Position numbers and translations under genes: made by a program | NCBI RefSeq assembly: GCF_001429295.1 | Contig: NZ_LMJL01000010.1 | Span: 484,451-548,353, forward strand | Direction: 5' to 3' | DNA length: 63,903 nucleotides | Source: Flavobacterium sp. Root935 | GTDB taxonomy: Bacteria > Bacteroidota > Bacteroidia > Flavobacteriales > Flavobacteriaceae | The notes under the pieces: generated by a model | Database searches by the model: none | Seen by the model: only the letters and a program-made list of their open reading frames with translations | What the model was told of the DNA's origin: nothing | Part shown: positions 52,603 to 61,847 of the stretch, piece by piece | How positions within the stretch are numbered: the first letter of the stretch is position 1 | Layout: each line of letters begins with the position of its first letter

Positions 52603-52650
52603 TATCAATTTATTTAGATTCCTAAAAGAAAAACCGAATACTTATAATAT

Positions 52651-52675
52651 CTAACAGGTTTTTAAAACCTGTTAG
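52651..52675. repeat. palindrome P2 of the RAYT element
   Basis: Arms CTAACAGGTTT and AAACCTGTTAG with centre TTA, the reverse complement of P1 over the shared bases. P1 and P2 are 48 bases apart and lie 3' of the transposase gene. Confidence 0.9.
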
Positions 52676-52694
52676 GACACTCAAATGTAATTCT

Positions 52695-53285
52695 CTATTG
52701 ATCAAGTAAATTTACATCATTAAGTACACCTTCGTAAATTAACTTTCTTTCATCATGACAAAATATAAAATTTTCTAAATCTTCGAATAATTCTATAATA
52801 AACTCTCGATTAATACTACTTCGCTTGTCTGATAAATAAGAACGATAAGATGAATGATTATAGGTTTGAAATTCTTTAGAAAAATTGTGTTTTAAAGGAT
52901 TTAAATGAACATATAGGATTAACTGTTTCAAATACTCTTCGTTTTCAATTCTATTTCTTTGTAAGTGTTCCTGAAACAAACTCCCCGTTCTCTTATAAGC
53001 CTTATTTATACTTTTAGAATAAGAGTTGAACAAATTCGAAAATGGCAGATAAATCTTTTCTCTAAATTTTTCTGGCAAATCGTTTTTATCTTTTATTCGA
53101 AGAACAATATGGAAATGATTTTTAAGCAAACAATAAGCATAAATATCGGCAATTGGCAAAATATATTTTTTAATCTTTTCTAGAAAATATTGATAATTCT
53201 TCTCTTCAATAAAAATATTCTCTTTATTATTTCCTCTGTTATAAACATGATAATATTGTCCTGCCTCAAAAATATCCTTCTCCAA
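52695..53285 (-). mobile_element. REP-associated tyrosine transposase (RAYT)
   Basis: This 196-residue protein is a Y1 transposase of the IS200/REP-associated (RAYT) class. It begins with the family YHVYNRGNNKENIF motif, carries the HUH metal-binding motif H57-F-H59 (KNHFHIVLRI) and the catalytic tyrosine in LYVHLNP (Y125), plus GSLFQEHLQRNRIE. RAYTs are usually single-copy, domesticated enzymes that move or maintain nearby REP palindromes rather than themselves. Here two palindrome pairs flank the gene, at 52576-52675 and 53309-53399. No terminal inverted repeats typical of DDE insertion sequences are present. It interrupts the pbpC/alpha-2-macroglobulin cluster. Confidence 0.92.
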
Positions 53286-53308
53286 ACTGCTAATCTTTTT
53301 ATTATTAT

Positions 53309-53335
53309 CCTAACAGGTTTTGGAAACCTGTTAGG
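53309..53335. repeat. palindrome P3 of the RAYT element
   Basis: A 27-base palindrome with the same arms as P1 but centre TGG (plus-strand reading). It lies 24 bases before the transposase start codon. Confidence 0.9.
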
Positions 53336-53372
53336 TATTTACTATTCTACTATTTTGGTTGCCATATAGATA

Positions 53373-53399
53373 CCTAACAGGTTTTGGAAACCTGTTAGG
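53373..53399. repeat. palindrome P4 of the RAYT element
   Basis: A copy identical to P3 in the same orientation, 64 bases further on. P3/P4 are therefore a head-to-tail pair, whereas P1/P2 are head-to-head. Confidence 0.9.
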
Positions 53400-53421
53400 A
53401 TACGTAGTTCTTATTAAAACT

Positions 53422-56400
53422 TTATTTTACAACCTCAACCCAGAATCCTTTTGTTCTTGCTAGGAATGTATTATCATACATTGCTTCACATTGCAATCCA
53501 GGTAAATAATAATTTCCTAAATAAGATGCGTTTAGCAGAATTCTAAAAACTTTTGTTTCTCTAGATTTCATTCCGAAATAGAAATTTGTTCTATCATCGC
53601 GAATATCAATATAGTCGGCAATATTGTTTACTGCATCTCCGTAATCGGTGAAACGTGTATTTACAATCTCGAATCCTGATGGCAGAATTTGTGATAGCGC
53701 TACGTTTTGGATACTTTCGTTTCTCTGGTTTTTAATGGTAACCTCAGCAACAAACTCTGTTCCTTGATTAATTTTCGAAACATTGATTACACTTCCTTTT
53801 CTGTTTTTGAATACTATAGAAGCCGAGACATCATTCTGAATTACATTTTCCTGTCCGATTGGTAATATTCCTGAATTCAGTACACGAACATAAACCGTGT
53901 TATTTTTATTGTTTTTCAGCGTAATACTATTAGCGCCAGTTGAAACAGAAATACTACGATCTGCAATTGTTTTTTGTGTATTTATATTTTCTCCTTTACC
54001 ATTTTTACTGAACTGGATATTAATTCCTTTTGGACCGTTGCTTATCGCAAATTTAGACATTGAATATAAGCAATAAGCCGTTGTCTGCGTACTCATCCAT
54101 TGATTGGCTGACATTTCTTTGGCCAATTTAGAAGCCATTACAAATGCTTTTTGTTTTTGTCCTAAAAGCAGCATCGTCTCTAAAGCCATGGCTCTATTTC
54201 TTTCACTTGAACCGTAATAGTAATAATTGTAACCGTCTGAATCACCATCAATGCTTGTTTTCAAAAACAAACTTTGTCCTGCCGATTTTTGTCCCGCTAA
54301 AACATACGCTGCAGCCAAACGAAGCATACTTTCATTCGAAATACCTTTTGTTTCTCGCAATCTGTTCATTGAAGATAAATCGGCATTTCCTGCTAAAGCC
54401 AAAGTGTATAAACGATACGCCTGCGCTAAATCATTTCCGTATTTCGGTTCAAAACGCCATTGTTTCGCTTCTTTCTGCTGATAAGACAGCCATTTCGATT
54501 TGAAATTAATTGGCAGCACATATCCTTTTTTCTCTGCTTCAATCAAGAAATGTCCAGCGTAAGAAGTTCCCCAATCATCTGCAATTGTATTTCCCTGCCA
54601 GTACGGCAATCCACCGTTTGATAATTGGAAATTTCCTAGTCTTGCTATTCCTGCCGCAATATTTTTTTGAATAATTTCTTTACGTTTGTTATCTATATCA
54701 GCAACATCGCTTAAAAATAATTGTGGGAAAACAGATGATGTTGTCTGCTCTACGCAACCGTGCGGGTATTGAATTAAAAACTGCAGTCTTCCATTCAAAT
54801 TCATTGAAGGCATTGACGAGACTTCTAATCTTGCTTTATTACTTCCCGCTACGCCAAATGTTTTCCACGAAAGTGTTTTAGAACTGTTTGGAGTCAAAAT
54901 AACATCGGTATAAGTACTAGTCAACGGATTTGGATTTGTCATATCAATTTCAACATCATAAGTTGACTTTTCACTTCCTGATGTTGCAATTACCTGTACT
55001 TTAGCTATTCCGGTTGCAGATCCAACCACTAAATTAAAGTATGCCATTTTCTCATCGGGCTGAGAGAAGTTCAATCTCTGAACTGCACTTCCCATAACCT
55101 TCAATCCGTTACTTGTTTTGATCTGAATGGAAACATTTTTTATTTTATTTTCTGTAGCAAAAACCGTTACTGGAAGAGTCACTTTTTCTGATGGAGAAAT
55201 TTTTCTCGGCAATGAAGCCAAAACCATTAACGGACTCTTAACTGGAGTTGCTTTTTCTACACTTCCGTATGCACTAGTAATCGCATCTCCCGCAACAACC
55301 ATTGTTCTAACAGAACCAATGTATTTCGGTAGTTTTAATTGATGAGATTTAGTCTGGCCTTTTTCCAATTTAAATGGACCATAATACAATACAACTGGTT
55401 TAAAACGGTTGGCTTTTTTAGCTTTTCCGCCGCCTAAATCCTGATCTCCACCAATACTGAAAATCTGATTTATTTTTCCGCCGTAAGCGCCAATTACATC
55501 ATCGTATATATCCCAGGTTTTTACTCCAAGCGCTTCACGAACATAGAAACTATCCCAAGCATTTGGTGTTTTAAAACGTGTTAAATCCAGAAGTCCTTCA
55601 TCGACAACGGCAATTGTATATGTCATTTCTTTACCTGACTTTTCTCCTACTTTAACGGTAAAAGGCTGTTCTGGTTTTAAGACATCGGGCATATTAATTG
55701 TCGGTGCCAAAATGGTGTTTTTATCCACAACTTCAATTGGAACAATTCCGTACATACGAATCGGCGAATCATTTTTAGTCGAAGCGTGCGGCTGTAACAA
55801 CGTAATATTAAAATAGACATTTGGAGCCATTTCTCCAGTTATCGGAACTTCAACTTTTGTTTCTCCGTTTTTAGTTTCAGCCCAAATTGTCTTTACAACT
55901 CGAGATCCGTTTTCGATAGATATTAAAGCACGTCCGCCTTCACTTGAAGGAAAAGAAATCTGTGCTTTTTCTCCAACTGCGTAATTCTTTTTATCTGTAG
56001 AAAAAACCAGCATATTTGCTGTTGAAGCATCTCTGTTACGAGTTTTTCCAGACCAAATTGGCCAGTCTATATTTACGGTTAAAGCTGTTGCATGTCCTTC
56101 GTTTGTATCTTCTACACGAATCAAATAGCGTCCCCACTCTTCATCTGTCAAAGTAAATTCGAAACTTCCTCGCCCATTTGAATCTGTACTAATCATTTTG
56201 GTTTTGTACGAAGTCGTGGCATTGGAAGAATTATAATTAGACAAGTTATCGCTGGAAGAATCCCACCACCAGCGCCAGTCTACTTTGTAAATCCTCACTT
56301 CTAGATTTCGAACCGATTTTGGTCTTCCGTTTTCGTCAACCGTAATCACATCAAAACGATTGGAGGCTCTGGTTTCGAGCATATTGTATTTGTTTAGTTC

Positions 56401-59100
56401 AGGCGACTTTATTCCGACATAAGTTTTGTATGGCGAATAAGTTGTTGAAATAACATCTGTACTAAAATCACCGCCTTCTTCGTATACCTTTGTAATGAAC
56501 GAAGCGCGTAACATTCCCGGCGCCTGACCCTGTAATCTTGGCTGAATATTTACAGAAGCTTTTCCGTTTTCGTTTAATTTTCCAGAGAAAACATTAATTT
56601 CTTCTGTGCTGAATTGACGAACCAAATCATCAAAAGTATATTTTTCATACCCTTTAAAAGTAGTGGTTTGCTGAGAGAATTTTGCCTGCATTTCTACATT
56701 TAAATTCTTTGCAATTGCACCGTGAAGCCACGTTACTTCTAGATTATCTGTATTTGGATAAGATGACGAAAGTGTTTTTCTGGTAAATGTATTTTTAATT
56801 TTTAAACGATTAGGTTTGATCGTTTCGATTTTGATACTCTTATAGAATTTAGCACCTCCAACACTTACCATCGCTTCCCAATTTCCTGTTGGCGCATCTT
56901 GACTGGTTGGAACTATAAATGCATAATGGTTTAAATCGTTTGTTTTTTGAACAGTTTGATAAACCGTTTTTCCATTCGGATCGTTTAATCTAAATTTAAT
57001 TGGATGTGATTTTGGAAGTTTATTTGCTGCGTCATTCAAAATAAAAGACAAATACAAATTATCTCCAGGGCGCCAAACACCTCTTTCTCCATAGATAAAT
57101 CCTTTTAGCCCTTTTTGTAAAGTCTCACCTGCAACATCAAAATTACTGACAGATAATGAAAGTCCGTCATCAAGTTTTACATAAGTAGATTGATCGCCTA
57201 AAGTAACGATAGCAAAATAAGCGAATTTGTCCAGTTGGAATGATGCAATTCCTTCACTGCTTGTAGCTTGTGTACTTATTTTTTGCTGTTGGAAATTGTA
57301 CAAATCAACTCTTGCATTTGATACCGGTTCTGTTGTAACAATATTATTTACTGCAAATAAATACGATTTATTTTCACCTCTTTTCGCAATTACCCCTAAA
57401 TCTGTAGCCAGAATATTGGTAGCAATTTTAGCATTGTAATAATACGAACCCGAACAAGGATCTTGGCTTTCTCGCCACTCATAATCATCATAATAATAAT
57501 CGTCGTAAGAATTGCCGCTGTAGTTTACATCATTTTCATCAACTTCTTCTTCCTCTGTTTCATCCTGATCACCGTCTGAAGTTTCACATTTATAAAGAGA
57601 ATATTTCTTTTTATACTCAAACTCCACCCTGTAAATTGCTCCCGGTTCTGGTTTTATAATTTTAGATAAATCTAAAGCATACGTATTCCATTTGGAAAGG
57701 TTGACAAGCGTGCTTTCTTTAAGATTCAGCGTAGTTTTTGCAATTGGCTGCGCAACTTTTTTGAGATTTTGTCCGCCGTTTAATTCATTATACTGCAAAA
57801 ACTGCAGAATATTATTTTTATAAATCTTATATATCTTTACATCAACAGCACTTAAATTTACGGCTTCGAAATTCAGTTTTAAATTATTCGAACTCGGCAG
57901 AATTGTACCGTTTTTAATGAAACGAATGCTTGGTTTGATCTGGTCAAAAGAAATTTTCTCAGAGTAATTCGCTTCCATCTTTTTACCGTATTGGCTCTCA
58001 ATTCCCTGAAAGACCTCCAAAAGCAATTCACCTGTAATAACTTGTTCTGGTTCTTCATCTTCAACAACTTCCACAACATTATCCGTCGAAGCTGTATCGA
58101 TAACAACCGATGCCGAATCAACTACAACTGATGCCGAATCAACCGCAGCATAAGCTGGCTCTTCTGCTGCAACTGCAACAGGTTCTTCTTTTTTAGGCGC
58201 ATTTTGATTGGTAAAATATACTTTTAGTAAATTTCCCTGTGTCGAAAATTTTAAATTATTCGTGTTTTGAATGGAAACTAAACCAGCAAAATCCTGTCCT
58301 TTTTCTAAAGGTTCAGAAAAATTAATTAAAACCTGTTGATTATTTCCATCAGGAACCTCAACCTTTACAACCTTAAATTCGTTGATGCTGGTGATCGGGA
58401 AATCGATTTGTCCTTTCTGTTCAATATCAAAATCGCTTCCATCATAAATAATTTCCAGATTTGATACTTCAGAAAAACGCTGAATACTATCAATTATAAA
58501 ACGAAATTCTTTGGCTGGACCAGTCGTTTTCTCAAATTTAATTTTAAGATTATTCCCTTTTTGTTTGGCTTCTACCAATTTTTGAGCCGTTTCCAAATCA
58601 ATATTATCTGCTGTTTTTAAAACACAGTTTAAATATTGATATTCTTTGCTGTACGATTGTATATCGCCTGTATTTATGGTAAAATCCTGTTTAACGGTTT
58701 TAACTGTAAAGTTAAATTTAGAAAGTTCTGCCTCTTTTTCTTTCGGAATCGCAGTTAGTTTATCTAAGTTTAAGGTAACTTGATATTCTGTTCCTGCTTT
58801 TAATTTTTTCTCTGGAATAAAAGCAATTGTGTTGGTCGAAAGTGCCACGACTTTTCCGTTCACACTTGGCGAAATATCAATCAAATCGTCATCTAGTTCC
58901 TGATTGGGCTTCCAATCGTTTTTATCAAAAGCCAAAACCACTCTAATATCAGAATCAGAAGAAACGATTCCGCCTGTAAAACTGGTTATGTAATCCTTGA
59001 ATAGTGAAAAATCTGAATTGAAATCGGCAGCCGATTTTCTGCCGCAGGATTGAAAAATAAAAAACACAAAAAATACGAGACTGAAACCTTTTATTTTCAC
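53422..59100 (-). CDS. alpha-2-macroglobulin family lipoprotein
   Basis: This 1892-residue envelope protein is a bacterial alpha-2-macroglobulin, a giant protease trap that links covalently to attacking proteases when the wall is breached. It has a lipoprotein signal (FQSC, C19), many macroglobulin domains (MG2-like with FIYGERGVWRPGDNLYLSF), an A2M bait-proximal part, and an intact thioester motif GCVEQ at C1449, followed by an alpha-alpha toroid region (QLSNGGLPYWQG, DDWGTSYAGHFL). A low-complexity acidic stretch near residues 520-550 (DDYYYDDYEW) is unusual. It sits beside pbpC, its usual partner, beyond the RAYT gene. Confidence 0.93.
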   Translation of the reverse strand: MKIKGFSLVFFVFFIFQSCGRKSAADFNSDFSLFKDYITSFTGGIVSSDSDIRVVLAFDKNDWKPNQELDDDLIDISPSVNGKVVALSTNTIAFIPEKKLKAGTEYQVTLNLDKLTAIPKEKEAELSKFNFTVKTVKQDFTINTGDIQSYSKEYQYLNCVLKTADNIDLETAQKLVEAKQKGNNLKIKFEKTTGPAKEFRFIIDSIQRFSEVSNLEIIYDGSDFDIEQKGQIDFPITSINEFKVVKVEVPDGNNQQVLINFSEPLEKGQDFAGLVSIQNTNNLKFSTQGNLLKVYFTNQNAPKKEEPVAVAAEEPAYAAVDSASVVVDSASVVIDTASTDNVVEVVEDEEPEQVITGELLLEVFQGIESQYGKKMEANYSEKISFDQIKPSIRFIKNGTILPSSNNLKLNFEAVNLSAVDVKIYKIYKNNILQFLQYNELNGGQNLKKVAQPIAKTTLNLKESTLVNLSKWNTYALDLSKIIKPEPGAIYRVEFEYKKKYSLYKCETSDGDQDETEEEEVDENDVNYSGNSYDDYYYDDYEWRESQDPCSGSYYYNAKIATNILATDLGVIAKRGENKSYLFAVNNIVTTEPVSNARVDLYNFQQQKISTQATSSEGIASFQLDKFAYFAIVTLGDQSTYVKLDDGLSLSVSNFDVAGETLQKGLKGFIYGERGVWRPGDNLYLSFILNDAANKLPKSHPIKFRLNDPNGKTVYQTVQKTNDLNHYAFIVPTSQDAPTGNWEAMVSVGGAKFYKSIKIETIKPNRLKIKNTFTRKTLSSSYPNTDNLEVTWLHGAIAKNLNVEMQAKFSQQTTTFKGYEKYTFDDLVRQFSTEEINVFSGKLNENGKASVNIQPRLQGQAPGMLRASFITKVYEEGGDFSTDVISTTYSPYKTYVGIKSPELNKYNMLETRASNRFDVITVDENGRPKSVRNLEVRIYKVDWRWWWDSSSDNLSNYNSSNATTSYKTKMISTDSNGRGSFEFTLTDEEWGRYLIRVEDTNEGHATALTVNIDWPIWSGKTRNRDASTANMLVFSTDKKNYAVGEKAQISFPSSEGGRALISIENGSRVVKTIWAETKNGETKVEVPITGEMAPNVYFNITLLQPHASTKNDSPIRMYGIVPIEVVDKNTILAPTINMPDVLKPEQPFTVKVGEKSGKEMTYTIAVVDEGLLDLTRFKTPNAWDSFYVREALGVKTWDIYDDVIGAYGGKINQIFSIGGDQDLGGGKAKKANRFKPVVLYYGPFKLEKGQTKSHQLKLPKYIGSVRTMVVAGDAITSAYGSVEKATPVKSPLMVLASLPRKISPSEKVTLPVTVFATENKIKNVSIQIKTSNGLKVMGSAVQRLNFSQPDEKMAYFNLVVGSATGIAKVQVIATSGSEKSTYDVEIDMTNPNPLTSTYTDVILTPNSSKTLSWKTFGVAGSNKARLEVSSMPSMNLNGRLQFLIQYPHGCVEQTTSSVFPQLFLSDVADIDNKRKEIIQKNIAAGIARLGNFQLSNGGLPYWQGNTIADDWGTSYAGHFLIEAEKKGYVLPINFKSKWLSYQQKEAKQWRFEPKYGNDLAQAYRLYTLALAGNADLSSMNRLRETKGISNESMLRLAAAYVLAGQKSAGQSLFLKTSIDGDSDGYNYYYYGSSERNRAMALETMLLLGQKQKAFVMASKLAKEMSANQWMSTQTTAYCLYSMSKFAISNGPKGINIQFSKNGKGENINTQKTIADRSISVSTGANSITLKNNKNNTVYVRVLNSGILPIGQENVIQNDVSASIVFKNRKGSVINVSKINQGTEFVAEVTIKNQRNESIQNVALSQILPSGFEIVNTRFTDYGDAVNNIADYIDIRDDRTNFYFGMKSRETKVFRILLNASYLGNYYLPGLQCEAMYDNTFLARTKGFWVEVVK

Positions 59101-59316
59101 TTTTATCTACAGTTAATGATTAACAAATGAAGAATTAATACTTTTTACTAATTAAAGCTATAACAGCAAAACACTAATTAAAGTATGATAAAAGTAAACT
59201 ATTTTTTATTTTATTTAAGAAGAAAATTCCCTAGTAATGATTATTTAACTTTTGTTGAAGTTTTACAATAAAGAATCGTTAAAATGCTATATTCGCATTT
59301 TTAAATTGAAAAAATA

Positions 59317-59847
59317 ATGCGGCATAATCCAAAGAGATACTCTAGTGAAAATGAATTCATTATAAAAAATAAAAATGTAATTATATATCTTTTATGCGGG
59401 ATAGCGTTTTTTGTTTTAATTATTTTTGCAGATTATTATGTTTTACCTACCTCAAAAACTAATGATGTAATTACTCATTACACTCTTGTAACTTCTGGAA
59501 AATCTAAACAAAAAGTTTCTTATCATTATTTTACTCAAAAAGGATTAACTTTTTCTACTGCTAAAGAATTAATTGAAGAAAGTAATATTGTAATTGAGAC
59601 TTCTTTACTATTTAAATTTGTAACAAAAATAAAATCCCAAACAAAAAATTATACCAATTCTCTTTCTAGTGGTTTAAGTATTAATGGAATTCAGTTCTAT
59701 ACTTGTCTTATTCTACTTTTTTCAATAGGTATAAGTATAAAAATACTACTTTCTAAAACAGGCTTTTCGGAAAACACTTTTTACAATATAGTCTGTTTTA
59801 ATTCCTTTATGATATTTATATGTTTTTACATGGGGTATTTGTTCTAA
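59317..59847 (+). CDS. uncharacterised membrane protein
   Basis: This 176-residue protein has three predicted hydrophobic helices: about 21-45 (VIIYLLCGIAFFVLIIF), 125-145 (CLILLFSIGISIKILLS) and 155-176 (FMIFICFYMGYLF), with a hydrophilic region between the first two that may lie in the periplasm. No family is recognised. A TATATTCG near 59290 may be a weak -7 element. Its stop codon abuts that of the convergent tadA. The codon use looks as AT-rich as its neighbours. Function unknown. Confidence 0.7.
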   Translation: MRHNPKRYSSENEFIIKNKNVIIYLLCGIAFFVLIIFADYYVLPTSKTNDVITHYTLVTSGKSKQKVSYHYFTQKGLTFSTAKELIEESNIVIETSLLFKFVTKIKSQTKNYTNSLSSGLSINGIQFYTCLILLFSIGISIKILLSKTGFSENTFYNIVCFNSFMIFICFYMGYLF

Positions 59848-60291
59848 CTACTTACGTCTCTCCAAAAAAAACCGCTTCATTAAATCGGCAGCTTCATTTG
59901 CCATAACTCCAGAAACAACAGTCGTTTTAGGATGCAGTTTTGTTCCCATATTCAGAAAACCGCGTTGTTCGTCGCGAGCGCCAAAAACAATTTTAGAAAT
60001 CTGGCTCCAATACAAAGCTCCTGCACACATCTGGCAAGGTTCGAGCGTAACGTACAAAGTACAATCTTTCAAATATTTTCCGCCAAGAAAATTTGCGGCT
60101 GCAGTTATCGACTGCATTTCTGCATGCGCTGTAACGTCATTTAGCAGTTCTGTCAAGTTGTGGCTGCTTGCAATTACTTTATCGGCCACAACAATTACAG
60201 CTCCAACAGGAATTTCGCCTTTTTCAAAAGCCATTTCAGCTTCCTGCAAAGCTTTTTTCATGAAATATTCGTCGGTGAAAGGATTTATCAT
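59848..60291 (-). CDS. tadA: tRNA adenosine(34) deaminase
   Basis: TadA converts A34 to inosine in tRNA-Arg(ACG). The 147-residue protein has the deaminase zinc site HAE (H56, E58 catalytic) and PCQMC (C86, C89), preceded by FEKGEIPVGAVIVVADKVI and with the C-terminal LMKRFFLERRK helix typical of TadA rather than of guanine deaminase. No partner is nearby. Confidence 0.92.
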   Translation of the reverse strand: MINPFTDEYFMKKALQEAEMAFEKGEIPVGAVIVVADKVIASSHNLTELLNDVTAHAEMQSITAAANFLGGKYLKDCTLYVTLEPCQMCAGALYWSQISKIVFGARDEQRGFLNMGTKLHPKTTVVSGVMANEAADLMKRFFLERRK

Positions 60292-60352
60292 AATTGCAAA
60301 AATAAGGTTTTAGTATTTATTTTTTATTACATTTATTTCCTGATATTCAAAT

Positions 60353-61216
60353 ATGGAAAGCAAACACAAAATAACTGTTCCTAAACCTTGTCACGAAAAC
60401 TGGAACACTATGAGTCCTAGTGAAAATGGTCGTTTCTGCATAAGCTGTTCTAAAACCGTTGTAGATTTTACGTCGATGCTTCCTGATGAAATTCAGTCCT
60501 TTTTTATTCGAAATCAAAACAAAAATGTCTGCGGGAGATTTAAGAAATCGCAATTAGATTCGATTACAATTCAAATTCCAAATCGGGTTCTACATTCTCA
60601 AACACGCTATCATAAAATGTTTTTATTGGCTTTGTTTATTGCTATGGGAACTACTTTATTTAGCTGTCAAAATAAAGACGGAAAGAAACAAAAAATTCAA
60701 AATGTGGAAGTTGTAAAAGATAATACAACCGAATTAGTAACTCTTGTTGGAGAAGTTCCACTTGACCCAAATGATTCTATTCATTCGCATGTTCCGCCGC
60801 CCCCTCCACCAAAAGCAAATCAGGTTAAATTTGTAAAACCAGTTTCTACTGATTGTAGTAAAACAACTAAAACCAAAGTAAAATCTTCCAATACAATCAA
60901 AGAAGATGATTCGCAATTTGTTACTGGAGCTGTAATGCAAAAAAATGCAGAATTCCCAGGCGGCATTGATCAATTCTATACTTTTTTTGCGAAAGAATTT
61001 AAAAAACCTGAAGACTCGAATGTTACAAACACCAGACTTGCATTTGCGGTAGAAAAAAATGGTTCTGTATCTTATCTTCAATGTTCACCTATAGTTGAAG
61101 AAGCATTAGAGAAGGAAATTATCAGAGTTTTAAGTTTATGTCCTAAATGGCAGCCGGGAGAATCAAACGGAAAAAAAATTAAAATGCAGTATTCTTTGCC
61201 AATAGCACTTCAATAA
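60353..61216 (+). CDS. Cys-rich N-terminal domain protein with internal lipobox and TonB C-terminal domain (copy 1)
   Basis: This 287-residue protein starts with a compact domain of about 80 residues containing C13, C29, C32 and C60 (PKPCHENW, GRFCISCSKTVVDFT, NVCGRF). A hydrophobic helix (about 89-104) follows, ending in LFSC at C105, which resembles a lipoprotein signal placed far from the N-terminus. Next come a charged linker, six prolines (148-153) and a TonB-C-like domain (about 195-287, AEFPGGIDQFYTFFAKEF). The four-Cys domain could bind zinc or act in redox; its function is unknown to me. The proline stretch and TonB-like end suggest a link to the outer membrane. Two related genes follow. 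Confidence 0.75.
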   Translation: MESKHKITVPKPCHENWNTMSPSENGRFCISCSKTVVDFTSMLPDEIQSFFIRNQNKNVCGRFKKSQLDSITIQIPNRVLHSQTRYHKMFLLALFIAMGTTLFSCQNKDGKKQKIQNVEVVKDNTTELVTLVGEVPLDPNDSIHSHVPPPPPPKANQVKFVKPVSTDCSKTTKTKVKSSNTIKEDDSQFVTGAVMQKNAEFPGGIDQFYTFFAKEFKKPEDSNVTNTRLAFAVEKNGSVSYLQCSPIVEEALEKEIIRVLSLCPKWQPGESNGKKIKMQYSLPIALQ

Positions 61217-61293
61217 AAACATCAATTTCATAAATCAAAAATAAGAATATACTTATATTTTATTATTTGCGTTCTTATTGCAAATGCTAATTT

Positions 61294-61845
61294 ATGAACC
61301 CACATTTTAAAATAGTTATCCCAAAACCCTGCAATGAGGATTGGGATAAAATGACTCCAGATGCAACAGGAAGATTCTGCCTTGCATGCAATAAATCTGT
61401 AATAGATTTTACAAACAAACCGCCAGAAGAAATTCAGCATTTTTTCCTCAAAAATGAAAATAAAGAAATTTGTGGGCGATTTAAAAACTCACAATTAGAT
61501 ACTGTAAAAATTCAAATTCCAAGTAGGGTTTTATTCTCTCAAACACAGTATCACAAAATGTTTTTGCTGGCTTTATTTGTTGTTATGGGAACTTCTTTAT
61601 TTAGCTGTGCAACTGTAAATGGAGATAAGCAAAAAATTGAAAAAGTTGAAGTTGTAGAGTATGATAAAAAAGACAACAATAACTCGATACCAATTACTGA
61701 TGAAGAGTTTTTAAAAATGACACAAAATGATACTATTCAAATTGAGCCTCAATATGGGCAACATTCAATGGGACCTAGTTATAGGGGCACGCTTCGAATT
61801 GGGAAAAAAAATATAAATTCAGAATTCCAAAACGAATCAAATTAA
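61294..61845 (+). CDS. Cys-rich N-terminal domain protein with internal lipobox (copy 2)
   Basis: This 183-residue paralog has the four Cys at the same residue numbers as copy 1 (C13, C29, C32, C60) and the hydrophobic helix ending LFSC at C105. After this it has a short, different C-terminal region (DKKDNNNSIPITDEEFLKMTQNDTI) with no TonB-C domain. Conservation is strong in the N-terminal 105 residues only, so that region is the shared functional module. Copy 3 begins two bases after its stop. Function unknown. Confidence 0.7.
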   Translation: MNPHFKIVIPKPCNEDWDKMTPDATGRFCLACNKSVIDFTNKPPEEIQHFFLKNENKEICGRFKNSQLDTVKIQIPSRVLFSQTQYHKMFLLALFVVMGTSLFSCATVNGDKQKIEKVEVVEYDKKDNNNSIPITDEEFLKMTQNDTIQIEPQYGQHSMGPSYRGTLRIGKKNINSEFQNESN

Positions 61846-61847
61846 TT

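Noticed and set aside
52568..53414. Target-site duplication GTTCTTAT around the RAYT element as proof of transposition
   Set aside because: Y1 transposases do not normally create target duplications and an 8-base match can occur by chance in AT-rich flanks, so it is kept only as an observation.
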